NCBI RefSeq assembly: GCF_030068605.1
Contig: NZ_JASJOU010000028.1
Span: 1-47,205 of the forward strand
Source: Xanthocytophaga agilis
GTDB taxonomy: Bacteria; Bacteroidota; Bacteroidia; Cytophagales; 172606-1
DNA length: 47,205 nt
Direction of reading: 5' to 3'
The notes beneath the pieces were generated by a model. The model saw only the letters and a list, made by a program, of their open reading frames with translations. It had not been told where the DNA came from and did not search any database. Positions 1-7,133 of the stretch are shown here, piece after piece (the first letter of the stretch is position 1; each line of letters opens with the position of its first letter). Both the position numbers and the translations under genes were made by a program.

Positions 1-127
1 GCCTGTGGTTGTTGCCTGTGGTTGTTGCCTGTGGTTGTTGCCTGTGGTTGTTGCCTGTGGTTGTTGCCTGTGGTTGTTGCCTGTGGTTGTTGCCTGTGGT
101 TGTTGCCTGTGGTTGTTGCCTGTGGTT
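1..127. repeat. 13-bp tandem repeat array, truncated by window edge
   Basis: About 9.8 perfect copies of the unit gcctgtggttgtt run from the first base to about 127, so the array continues outside the window. Because 13 is not a multiple of 3, a reading frame crossing it cycles through all frames. On the minus strand it is open in every frame and encodes a 13-residue period (NNHRQQPQATTTG). It directly follows, in frame, the RHS fragment on the minus strand. The copies are identical, which implies recent expansion by slippage, or an assembly-sensitive region. Confidence 0.95.
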
Positions 128-330
128 TGTAAAAATAACGATAAATCAGAACCTGTATTAGTAGATGCATCGGTAGAATAAAATACATATACAGACGCCG
201 ATAACTTATCTCCCCGTTTGACTTTCAGAATACGGCTTGGTCCCATGGGTTGAGAAGAAGTCAGTTTAGCCGAATTAGAGCCAGAAGAAGCATGTTCACT
301 ATTATGGGTTGCTGTTACATTGTAAAACTA
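1..330 (-). pseudogene. Fragment of an RHS-repeat-associated protein
   Basis: The minus strand from about 330 down to the tandem array reads as an open stretch containing SGSNSAKLTSSQPMGPS followed by RILKVKRGDKLSASVYVFY. This resembles the conserved segment of Bacteroidota RHS/YD-repeat proteins (…SARLN…GPS..L.V..GD…VYA.Y) that lies before the RHS core. A stop codon sits just upstream, near 330, and there is no credible start codon, so this is a remnant or a displaced internal piece. The open frame runs on through the tandem array and out of the window. The family assignment is from memory of the motif; no alignment was run. Confidence 0.6.
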
Positions 331-473
331 AACAGAACAGCAACTATTGAGTAAGCCAAAAATATGATAGAGCAAGCGGTTTACTTATACAATCAGCGAA
401 AATTACATGTAGCATTAAACCATCAAACACCTAATACTGTCCATCAAAAGTTAACAAAAAATGAACTTAAGTA

Positions 474-511
474 GAAAAAAAAGTCCTTGTCAGACTTACC
501 AACAAGGACTC
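474..511 (-). terminator. Rho-independent terminator of the secreted-protein gene
   Basis: A 9-bp stem (agtccttgt at 482-490 with acaaggact at 502-510) is followed on the minus strand by a run of eight T (474-481). It lies about 150 bp downstream of the minus-strand gene ending at 666. The stretch 512-665 between them has no other recognisable feature. Confidence 0.75.
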
Positions 512-665
512 TATTTAATCTTTTACTAACTGTCAATTTATTTAAGAATGGGACAAGTATTTAGTGTACTATAACAGAAGGGAGTATCCTTATCTTAGGA
601 GCAAAGCCAAGTACTAAATGTTTGTTGGTGACTACAGTAATGAAAGTTCATTTCATATCCTATCC

Positions 666-1124
666 CTAATATTGAGACCACTCAGCTTTGATGAGCCTAG
701 CCTTATCGTAGAGACCCCGATATTCAATTGAATAACCTGATAATCCAATAAAATTGTGCCTATAAATGGCATAAGGATCTCCTTCTTTTTTAACTGAGTG
801 TAGAAGATTACTAAATAAAAAATCCTCTCTCATTAATATTGGAATTACTTCTGTAGAATCGAGTCTTATATAACGATTTGTATTCTTTATCAGAAATGTG
901 AGTTCCTTCGGAGAATCTCCATGTGAACTTATGAGCACCTGAGTTGTATCATTTTGATGAGATAAAACCCCAAAGATAGAATGATCCGGTCTCAGATTCT
1001 TCTTTTTCATGTAGTCTAAAATCTTTGCTTTTACAAAAACGGGAATAAAATAGTAAACAGAATCACGACTCTGAGCAAACGAACCATTTACAGACATGGC
1101 AAACAGGCATATAGTAATCAGCAT
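666..1124 (-). CDS. Small secreted/periplasmic protein of unknown family; orphan immunity candidate
   Basis: 152 residues from ATG 1124, beginning with a Sec signal peptide (MLITICLFAMSVNGSFA, then QS). An upstream ATG at 1169 would add 15 residues before the signal and overlap the RHS tail, so 1124 is preferred. It starts 11 bp after the stop at 1135 that ends the remains of an RHS C-terminal tail on the same strand. A small gene directly downstream of an RHS toxin tip is the usual place for its immunity gene. I do not recognise the fold; the mature part is mixed, with a YRHNFIGLSGYSIEYRGLYD segment near the C terminus. The immunity role is inferred from position only. It could equally be an unrelated secreted protein. 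Confidence 0.6.
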   Translation of the reverse strand: MLITICLFAMSVNGSFAQSRDSVYYFIPVFVKAKILDYMKKKNLRPDHSIFGVLSHQNDTTQVLISSHGDSPKELTFLIKNTNRYIRLDSTEVIPILMREDFLFSNLLHSVKKEGDPYAIYRHNFIGLSGYSIEYRGLYDKARLIKAEWSQY

Positions 1125-1134
1125 TCGAGATACT

Positions 1135-1990
1135 TTATTTGTGAATGCCAGCTCTTGTTTCAAGCGCATCCCGAAGAATTTGCTTACTCCTTGGTTGTTT
1201 ATTTGATATATCTCCATTTTGATTAACTTTATATACATTTTGGTTATCAATAGCATATACAGACCCTCCTATACGGCCCGCAGTTATTCGAACACTACCT
1301 CCAGCTGCATTAGGTTTTACACTCACACCACGATGTAATGTCATTCCAGGGACAGGATCGGGGTGGGATGCGCCACACCTACAACAATTTGACCACTGGA
1401 AGGGTCATTAAGTCCACTTGGTTATGTTCCTGGAACATAACTTATACATTTAAATGTTCAACCGGAAGAGGAGCAGTTGTCAATGTTCCTGAGGAATCAG
1501 GTGTTCTAAATCCCAATGTTCCTGCATCATAATCAAAAACAATAGGAACATTAAATTCTGCTCCGGCACCATTCCCTGCACCATTACCAGTTGTGTAAAC
1601 CCCAGCCATATAGGTTTCTTAATCTGCTTCACTCATAACAGTTATTGCGTTACTATTCTGTTGTAATTCTGCTGTAGCATTCAAAGAATTAGAGCTTCCA
1701 TCATTTCCTGCAACAATAGCTTTATAAGTATTTTCTTCAATACCTCTTATATTATTGGTTATAGCTCCGTCCGTGCCTTAATACTTACCTATTTTTGAGT
1801 AATCATCATCATAAGGTGCCATTCCATCTGGATCTAAAATCATTATTGGATTATTGGCAGCATAAGTATAAGGAGAAAGAGCATAGTATTTCTCAGATTT
1901 ATTATCAATTGCATGCCACCTACCAATTTGTGAATCGTCCATCCTTGCCCCTAGATCAATCCAATTCAGTCCAAACGGTTCTGCAACCTG
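1135..1990 (-). pseudogene. Degraded RHS core and C-terminal tail
   Basis: On the minus strand, 1990-1778 encodes a clear RHS-repeat-associated core: GLNWIDLGARM, then DSQIGRWHAID, then LSPYTYAANNPI and DPDGM. The same frame meets a TAA at 1778-1780 but stays readable beyond it (GTDGAITNNIRGIEENTYK…). It meets another stop near 1620, then a stop around 1440. Another frame carries a tail from about 1435 down to 1135 ending ETRAGIHK. Everything upstream of the core (YD repeats, secretion parts) is missing, cut at about 1990 where unrelated primase sequence begins in the opposite direction. At least two in-frame stops plus 5' truncation make it non-functional. The tip sequence is not recognisable as a known toxin. 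Confidence 0.75.
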
Positions 1991-2461
1991 GTAGGAACCA
2001 GCAATGAAAACACGTTTCTGAAAGACCCAACCGGAAACCGTCGCTTTCCCATCATTGAAACAGGTGTAATTGATAAAGAGTACTACAATACCATTGATAA
2101 ATATGAACTCTGGAAAGAGGCTTACTTTATCTATCTGCAAAATCCGGATTCTAAATTTGATGCAAACGATTTCCAGCTGATCAATGAGGTGGCAGACAGC
2201 TATCTGCGTCGTACGCCCGAACAGGAACTGTTATTAAAGTTCTATGAAGAAGCCGATGAAGAAACAGGATTGTTTCGCACCACCAGTGATATCCTAAATA
2301 TGCTGTTAGGAAGTAGCAACATCAAAACAATGAATACAGTCAATCTGGGCAGGGCTATTTCAGCACTCAAGTGGAAGAAATCTATTCAAGGTACAGGTAA
2401 ACACAAACGATATGGCTACTTCATCCAGGAAAAAACGCTTGCAATGAACAGACAAGTCTAG
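1991..2461 (+). pseudogene. 3' fragment of a VirE-type (virulence-associated E) primase/helicase
   Basis: The open frame 1991-2461 encodes GTSNENTFLKDPTGNRRFP followed by IIETG, then the acidic C-terminal segment (YLRRTPEQELLLKFYEEADE) and a winged-helix-like end. FL.DPTGNRRF is the hallmark of the VirE/D5-like primase-helicase family of phages and mobile elements. The whole N-terminal half, including Walker A/B, is absent, because RHS sequence on the other strand starts at the breakpoint. A GTG at 2189 could start a 90-residue ORF, but it would begin mid-domain. The neighbours (VRR-NUC, membrane protein, amidase) fit a phage-derived module. Confidence 0.75.
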
Positions 2462-2474
2462 CCAAATTAACAAC

Positions 2475-2664
2475 TTGGGTAAGCTGGGTAAACTTGGGTA
2501 AGATGTGGGTAGGATGTAATGAATTGATAATCAGGCTGGGTAAGATGGGTAGGATTTTTGGCCGGTAACTCTCCTGGAAGAAGTGGGAATGATGGGTAAG
2601 TATATACTATATATAGTATTTTTTATATTATTCTCTATATACATATATAAGGGAATCTTACCCA
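2475..2664. repeat. TGGGTAA direct repeats spaced one helical turn (iteron-like)
   Basis: TGGGTA starts at 2476, 2485, 2495, 2506, 2537, 2546 and 2593, with an inverted copy (cttaccca) at 2657-2664. Within the two clusters the spacing is 9, 10 and 11 bp, then 9 bp, so the copies lie on the same face of the helix. A perfect palindrome atactatatatagtat and an AT-rich stretch lie between the last direct copy and the inverted one. The block sits just after the primase fragment and before the nuclease gene. It could be iterons of an element's replication origin or an operator array. Confidence 0.6.
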
Positions 2665-2711
2665 GAAAGTAAGAGAGAACCACTTTATCATCTAACTATT
2701 TGACTCATACT

Positions 2712-3080
2712 ATGCAACCAACCGAATCCCGTTTACAAGGCCTATGTTTTCAATGGCACTGGAATACATTTCCTCACTACAGAGGCTTATTACATAGGAA
2801 CAACAACACCGCCCAAAACGCGATTAAAGGGGCTTTAAACCGCTCGATGGGAATTGTCAAGGGAGTAGCAGACCTGGAATACTTCTTTGCATCTACAGGC
2901 CATTTTATAGAGCTAAAATCACAAGAGGGCATTCAGACCTGTCCCGCCATCGGCGGGAGCGAAGAACAAAAACTGTTTCAGGCAAGAATTGAAGAACAAG
3001 GCGGATACTATCACATTATTCGCAGTTATGACGAGTTCAAGCAATTAATCACCGCTATTCCTACAGGCCACCACCGATGA
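2712..3080 (+). CDS. VRR-NUC domain nuclease (PD-(D/E)XK type)
   Basis: 122 residues from ATG 2712 (an in-frame TTG at 2700 is less likely). It begins ESRLQGLCFQWHW and carries the VRR-NUC core: GIVKGVADLEYF with the metal-binding Asp, then HFIELKSQEG with the E-x-K pair, then EEQGGYYHIIRSYDEF. Small stand-alone VRR-NUC proteins are typical phage Holliday-junction-type nucleases beside VirE/D5 primases. Oddity: between EGIQ and EEQKLFQ, where the family normally has one short link, there is a 24-nt in-frame insertion (TCPAIGGS) that is a perfect palindrome at the DNA level (2942-2958). The active-site residues are intact, so activity may survive. Confidence 0.75.
   Translation: MQPTESRLQGLCFQWHWNTFPHYRGLLHRNNNTAQNAIKGALNRSMGIVKGVADLEYFFASTGHFIELKSQEGIQTCPAIGGSEEQKLFQARIEEQGGYYHIIRSYDEFKQLITAIPTGHHR
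2937..2960. repeat. Palindromic insertion inside the VRR-NUC gene
   Basis: A 24-nt block containing TCCCGCC-ATC-GGCGGGA (perfect 7-bp arms, 2942-2958) interrupts the nuclease gene in frame. A degenerate relative (cctgtcccgacaatagcgga) interrupts the family-B repeat at about 24402-24421. Two intrusions into otherwise conserved sequence suggest a small mobile palindrome. Confidence 0.6.
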
Positions 3081-3114
3081 AAAAAATACAATCACACACA
3101 ATCTATGATGACAA

Positions 3115-3466
3115 TCCGAACCCTGTAGGGGCAGGGCTCGCCCCTGCCCAGATTCCCACCGAACGATTGGGATTATTCCGAACCAATGTAGGGGCGCACC
3201 TGTGTGTGCGCCCAGTTTCCCACAGACCGCGTTTGTGGTATTCCGACATTGTAGGGGCGATTGGCAGATCGCCCACATTCCCACAGACACGGCATGGGAT
3301 ACATCCGAAAGGATTGTCTGTTAAATCTGATCCTTCGCGAATGGAACCAAGGCGACCGCCAGTCGCCCCTACAGGTGTCGGATTAATCCAATCATAGCCT
3401 GTGGGAAACCGGGCGCACACACAGGTGCGCCCCTACATTGGTTCGGAATAATCCCAATCGTTCGGA
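3115..3466. repeat. GTAGGGGC hairpin field with a 67-bp inverted repeat
   Basis: Five hairpin units share the outer bases TGTAGGGGC…GCCCA or their complement but have different inner stems. The first starts at about 3124, the second at about 3188, the third at about 3250, and two inverted ones lie at about 3349-3373 and 3410-3440. Units two and five plus their flanks form an inverted repeat: 3159-3225 pairs with 3399-3465 with one mismatch, enclosing units three and four. Short open frames across this block on either strand come only from the repeat's lack of stops. No gene is seen between 3081 and 3507. Confidence 0.85.
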
Positions 3467-3507
3467 TGGTAAACAGGCAATTACATCACACCAAACCCTT
3501 ACCCCCT

Positions 3508-3693
3508 ATGGCAAAATCGATATACGATTACATCCAGTTCGTGTTAGACAACTGGAAAACCTCGACCCTGGGTTTATTTACTTTCTCAGGGTATATTCTT
3601 TGGCTGGCTAATCGAATTGATACACAGTCGTTCGTTTCGTTACTAGCCTTTATTTCAACAGTCGGGTTCGTCTCCATGAGAGACCCTAAATAA
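3508..3693 (+). CDS. Small two-helix membrane protein, holin candidate
   Basis: 61 residues from ATG 3508, chosen because the upstream part lies in repeat sequence. The first helix is around residues 17-34 (TSTLGLFTFSGYILWLA). The second is around 40-56 (FVSLLAFISTVGFVSM), ending MRDPK. Size, two membrane segments, and position ahead of an endolysin-like amidase fit a holin-like role in a lysis cassette. No family was recognised, so the function rests on context. Confidence 0.5.
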   Translation: MAKSIYDYIQFVLDNWKTSTLGLFTFSGYILWLANRIDTQSFVSLLAFISTVGFVSMRDPK

Positions 3694-3702
3694 CACAGAT
3701 GC

Positions 3703-3860
3703 ATGCCATCCCACCGTATCGGGATAGGCAGCCTTAGCGAGGACGGCATCAATCCCCATCCTTGCTTTCGTTCCCGTCGTTGGTGTTATCACCAACGACC
3801 TTGTTTCCCACCGTTCAGGTTGGTGATAACACACAACCTGGGGAAGAGCACAACGGATTC
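3703..3860. repeat. Hairpins of the ttggtgttatcacc type
   Basis: A perfect 10-bp stem with a 4-nt loop occupies 3776-3799 (gtcgttggtg/caccaacgac). A second, imperfect hairpin with the same core lies at 3816-3840 (caggttg…caacctg). A related sequence, tttgtgataatacccaaac, appears at about 13019. These fill the 217-bp gap between the membrane-protein gene and the amidase gene. Confidence 0.6.
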
Positions 3861-3910
3861 ACAACTCGTCCTGTTCACGTTCAATAAACCACATATAACA
3901 AACTACCTCT

Positions 3911-4432
3911 ATGAAATTCCAATACCTGATTATACACTGCACCGCCACCCCTGCCGGACGCTGGATCTCCCCTGATGATGTGAAACGCTGGCACACTAAA
4001 CCCAAACCCTACGGCAACGCCTGGAAGCAAGTCGGCTATTCCGATCTGATTCTGCTGGATGGCTCCAGGCACCAGTTCGTCAAACACAACAATGACCAGG
4101 TAATAGACTCTTTTGAAGTTACCAATGGAGTAGCAGGCATCAACTCCATTTCCAGACATCTCTGTTATGTAGGCGGCCTGGACTCGTCTCACAAAATGCC
4201 ATTAGATAGCCGCACCCCTCAGCAGATCTCAACCATGTTAGACATTCTCGGTGAGGTACTGGGTTATGCCCCTAATGTAAAAATTGCCGGACACAACCAG
4301 TTCGATAACAAAGGCTGTCCGTCTTTCTTTGTCCCCACCTGGCTTAAACAGCTAGGCATTCCCAAGCACAACATCGAGTGGCGCGATCCGTTTGGCTATG
4401 AGAAGTACTTTAAGCAAGTTTGGAAGAAGTAA
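3911..4432 (+). CDS. N-acetylmuramoyl-L-alanine amidase (Amidase_2, endolysin-like)
   Basis: 173 residues from ATG 3911. It would cleave the amide bond between N-acetylmuramic acid and L-alanine in peptidoglycan. The T7-lysozyme pattern is complete: zinc ligands H9 (LIIHCTAT), H128 (IAGHNQF) and C136 (KGCPSF), with Y43 and K134 matching the catalytic pair. No signal peptide is present, as in phage endolysins that rely on a holin; the small membrane protein just upstream would fit. A strong terminator follows immediately. It probably belongs to the same phage-derived module as the VRR-NUC and primase fragment. Domestication for another use cannot be excluded. Confidence 0.85.
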   Translation: MKFQYLIIHCTATPAGRWISPDDVKRWHTKPKPYGNAWKQVGYSDLILLDGSRHQFVKHNNDQVIDSFEVTNGVAGINSISRHLCYVGGLDSSHKMPLDSRTPQQISTMLDILGEVLGYAPNVKIAGHNQFDNKGCPSFFVPTWLKQLGIPKHNIEWRDPFGYEKYFKQVWKK

Positions 4433-4438
4433 AAATAC

Positions 4439-4468
4439 AAAAGCCGACCTGAAAACAAGTCGGCTTTT
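4439..4468 (+). terminator. Rho-independent terminator after the amidase gene
   Basis: Perfect 10-bp stem aaaagccgac/gtcggctttt with a 10-nt loop, starting 6 bp after the amidase stop. The A/T-rich arms make it plausible in both directions. Confidence 0.8.
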
Positions 4469-4502
4469 ATTCCTTATTTTGCCTCTGGTAATATACCCAC
4501 CT

Positions 4503-5366
4503 ATGAACAATAAAAAAGAAGCAAACCGTTACGATAAAATATTCAAGGAAAATCTGGAAGCTGTTACGCTAAGCATGATTGAGAAAGTACTCCGGATCGA
4601 TGTTGCCAATTATGAGAAAATACCATTAGATCTGCAACGGACCCTGGAACGAAAACCCGATCAGCTACTCAAAATTACAGACAGGCAAGGCGATACGTTT
4701 TTACTGCAACTCGAGTTCCAACTGGTCGATGAAGCACGGATGGTAGACCGCATGTTTGAATACAAAGCCTTGATCTGGCGTAAATATCAATTGCCTATTC
4801 GCCAGTACGTCTTGTTTCTCTCAGATACGGTGCCTACCATGCCCACCCGTATCGAGCAACACGGATTAGTATTTTTCTTTGACCTGGTCAGGCTTTCGCT
4901 GATAGACTATCAATTATTTCTCTCATCAGATAAGGCTGACGAGGTTGTATTTGCGGTTCTGGCGAATTTTGGCAATATGGAGCCAGAGAAAGCAGCCAGC
5001 CAGATTTTAGATCGCCTCACCCAGGTTTCACCAACTCCACTGGAACTAAACCGTCACTTGCAACAGTTACGGATATTAGCTAATTTGCGTAAACTATCAC
5101 CTTTTATTGAACAGATTATGGAATCCATTACTAACTATATCAAAGAAGAAGATGATTATTTCTTCAAAAAAGGAGAGAGAATAGGAGAACAAAAAGGTAG
5201 ACAGGAAGGTAGACAGGAAGGATTGCAGGAAGGGAAACAGGAAGGAAAGCAGGAAGCGATTCTCAAATTTCTCAAAGATGGGATTCTGACTACCAAACAA
5301 CTGGCTTCGTATTTTGATGTAACCGAAGAGTTTGTCGAAGACCTACGCAAAAGCCTAGACAAATAG
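4503..5366 (+). CDS. Rpn family recombination-promoting nuclease / PD-(D/E)XK transposase-like protein
   Basis: 287 residues from ATG 4503. The upstream ORF extension runs through the terminator and is not used. It has the Rpn/YhgA-like layout: N-terminal YDKIFKENLEA, core with DRQGDTFLLQLEFQ (the E-x-Q variant of the nuclease motif) and VDRMFEYKALIWRKY. The glutamine/glycine-rich C-terminal repeats (QKGRQEGRQEGLQEGKQ…, about residues 225-248) end in a short helical tail. Such proteins are DNA endonucleases that promote RecA-independent recombination, often in multiple genomic copies. The DNA repeats encoding the tail could vary in number. It stands alone between the phage-like module and a family-A repeat. 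Confidence 0.75.
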   Translation: MNNKKEANRYDKIFKENLEAVTLSMIEKVLRIDVANYEKIPLDLQRTLERKPDQLLKITDRQGDTFLLQLEFQLVDEARMVDRMFEYKALIWRKYQLPIRQYVLFLSDTVPTMPTRIEQHGLVFFFDLVRLSLIDYQLFLSSDKADEVVFAVLANFGNMEPEKAASQILDRLTQVSPTPLELNRHLQQLRILANLRKLSPFIEQIMESITNYIKEEDDYFFKKGERIGEQKGRQEGRQEGLQEGKQEGKQEAILKFLKDGILTTKQLASYFDVTEEFVEDLRKSLDK

Positions 5367-5387
5367 CATATACAGTACTCCAGACAA

Positions 5388-5760
5388 CCTGAGTCATCCT
5401 GAATTTTGAGGGAAGTATTTTACATTGGAAGCATTATCCGATAGTAAAATAATAAGCTACAAAGAGAGTTACATCCACTTCAATCGTATGCGGTCGTATA
5501 GGTGCGTAGGCAATCTTTTCTCCGCGAGGTTGGCCTTTGGCCTGCGGGCGGAAGGATCGGAGAAAAGGGCCCTTTTTTGCTCACACACAGATCTGGCTCA
5601 CCAAACTCTCGTTTGGTGCCCTGTTTTTTGGGCAAGCAAAAAATGAAGAGATCAGTGGAAGAGTGATGAAAGTGACTATAATCAAACTCAGGAAGAGAGC
5701 TTTTTCAAAAATTACCCTAGGCTTGGGTTTTATTCAAATCCAACATTCAAGATGACTCAT
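5388..5760 (+). repeat. Family-A intergenic repeat, copy 1
   Basis: It starts with CCTGAGTCATC at 5388 and ends with GATGACTCAT at 5751-5760, giving near-inverted termini. Inside are the family-A blocks: ttacaaagagag-like start, acttcaatcg, cgcgaggttggcctttggc, gcccttttttgc, the caccaaa/tttggtg hairpin and gcaagcaaaaaatgaag. The terminal aagccta/taggctt hairpin keeps only its right arm (around 5718-5730). It lies 22 bp after the Rpn stop and 6 bp before the stop of the convergent gene at 5766. It has no coding capacity. Confidence 0.85.
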
Positions 5761-5765
5761 GTTAC

Positions 5766-6221
5766 TTATTTCTTATATTCTGAATACACTGTGTATTGAC
5801 TCAGTAACAGATTCCACTGCGTCACTTCCTCTTTCTGTTTTTCATAGTCCTCTATATTGTCTGACAGATAATCGTTGACAATATCATACTCCATATCATT
5901 GACAATCTTTTTTCGCTTTGCGATTTTTGCCAAAATGCTTTTATTTCCTCTGATATCCTGAGTGGCATTTCTGCCAGTACGTTTTTTATATTCGTCAAAT
6001 AAGGCTTGTTTGAGTTTCGGGTTTTCACATTCTTCCCAGCTTCCCAGCAATTGTCGTTGCAGCATGCCTAACCCAATTGTATTCTTCTTGTTATAAGCAT
6101 CCTGAGCTATTTCTTTTCTGTGAAGAGTAACGGAAATATGCCAATTCTTCACCTCACTACTTACATCAATCATCAATAGGATTCTTTCCAACAAAATATC
6201 GGCTTTTTTCTTTTTTTCCAT
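5766..6221 (-). CDS. Hypothetical protein, charged and helical
   Basis: 151 residues from ATG 6221. No family recognised. It is rich in Lys/Glu, begins MEKKKKADILLERILLMID, and has no membrane segment or signal. The middle part (WEECENPKLKQALFDEYKKR) and end suggest a mostly alpha-helical cytoplasmic protein. Its stop is only 6 bp from the inverted terminus of a family-A repeat, whose hairpin end could act as its terminator. Codon use looks ordinary and the length of open frame supports it being real. Confidence 0.6.
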   Translation of the reverse strand: MEKKKKADILLERILLMIDVSSEVKNWHISVTLHRKEIAQDAYNKKNTIGLGMLQRQLLGSWEECENPKLKQALFDEYKKRTGRNATQDIRGNKSILAKIAKRKKIVNDMEYDIVNDYLSDNIEDYEKQKEEVTQWNLLLSQYTVYSEYKK

Positions 6222-6429
6222 AGAAATGAGTTGGTTACTAAAGCAGTAAAGATATCACCGATTTAGGCTACAAAAAAGAAGGGAAGCAAAGCCAGAGATT
6301 ATTTTTCTTTTGTGTACTACCTAGTTGATCGTGTGTCCAGATTAGAAAAACAGGCATGTGGAATAAAGTTTTTGCAGATTTTAACAGGTATTTTTGTTTA
6401 TACACATAATTTCAAAGTAGCCTGTCAGA

Positions 6430-6819
6430 ATGGCTATGCAAGAGGTTATAGTACCAATCAATCATTTAACTAGTCGAGCTATGAAAGCACTCCCAATAGA
6501 ACAGCTAGAGAAGTATGCAAACCCTGAGCTGGGAAAGCCGATAAATCTCAATGAGGTTGAATCTTTGTATAAAGAAAGTTTTAACCTTGTTTGTCTGCAT
6601 GAATATTTTGAAGGGTGGGAATTCGATTTTTCCTACCAAAAATATATTGACAGTTCTGAAGAAACGAATCTGATCTGGATTAGTGACCAAACTCTTCATA
6701 TAAATGAACACGTATTCGCTTATCCTCTCACCTTGTATGCATTTATTCAGCATTGCAATCAGGTAGGCGTAAACTTAGTGTGGAATCAGAAAATACTAAA
6801 GCGGTTCTATACAGAATGA
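6430..6819 (+). CDS. Hypothetical protein
   Basis: 129 residues from ATG 6430. Acidic, no signal or membrane segment. It contains several aromatic residues (YFEGWEFDFSYQKYID, then LIWISDQTLHINEHVFAYP). No family was recognised. The gap before it (6222-6429) is AT-rich and may hold its promoter, but no clear consensus was seen. Confidence 0.55.
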   Translation: MAMQEVIVPINHLTSRAMKALPIEQLEKYANPELGKPINLNEVESLYKESFNLVCLHEYFEGWEFDFSYQKYIDSSEETNLIWISDQTLHINEHVFAYPLTLYAFIQHCNQVGVNLVWNQKILKRFYTE

Positions 6820-7133
6820 GTAATGAAAAAGACAAAAGTAAAATAAGCTATATAGACATAACATAATCAGAAGATAATAGCCTGCAGTTGCCTATACATG
6901 GCAACTGCTTATTGGCCAAACAACAGGACTTTTTAAAATCATCCAGGATAAAAGAAGTATATAGAGCTGTTTCCAAACAAAATACAATTGATATAGTACA
7001 CCAATAGTATGAAGCATTCCTCAAGCTGACTAGCCGTTTTACACAATGAATGGTATAAGCTCTGAGCAAATAACACCTCAACAAACATATCCAAACAAGT
7101 ATGTCCAAACGGTTATAACAGATCAGTTTCTCT
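6820..7133. other. Intergenic, hairpin only
   Basis: The only structured element is a perfect 9-bp stem gcagttgcc/ggcaactgc (6884-6892 with 6900-6908). It lies between two convergent genes and could be a terminator without a good T-run. An open frame on the minus strand (6848-7183) overlaps the end of the response-regulator gene and has no protein-like features. Confidence 0.45.

Noticed and set aside
1-127. Tandem array as a CRISPR
   Set aside because: There are no spacers; the units are contiguous and 13 bp long.
2008-2140. N-terminal extension of the RHS frame (MQIDKVSLF…)
   Set aside because: This part is antisense to the VirE coding sequence; the RHS similarity starts only at about 1990.
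3077-3420. Overlapping open frames on both strands across the GTAGGGGC hairpins
   Set aside because: They come from GC-rich palindromic repeats without stops and have no domain-like sequence.
5425-5755. Short frames inside family-A copy 1
   Set aside because: The same frames are not preserved in the other copies, so they do not encode a conserved protein.
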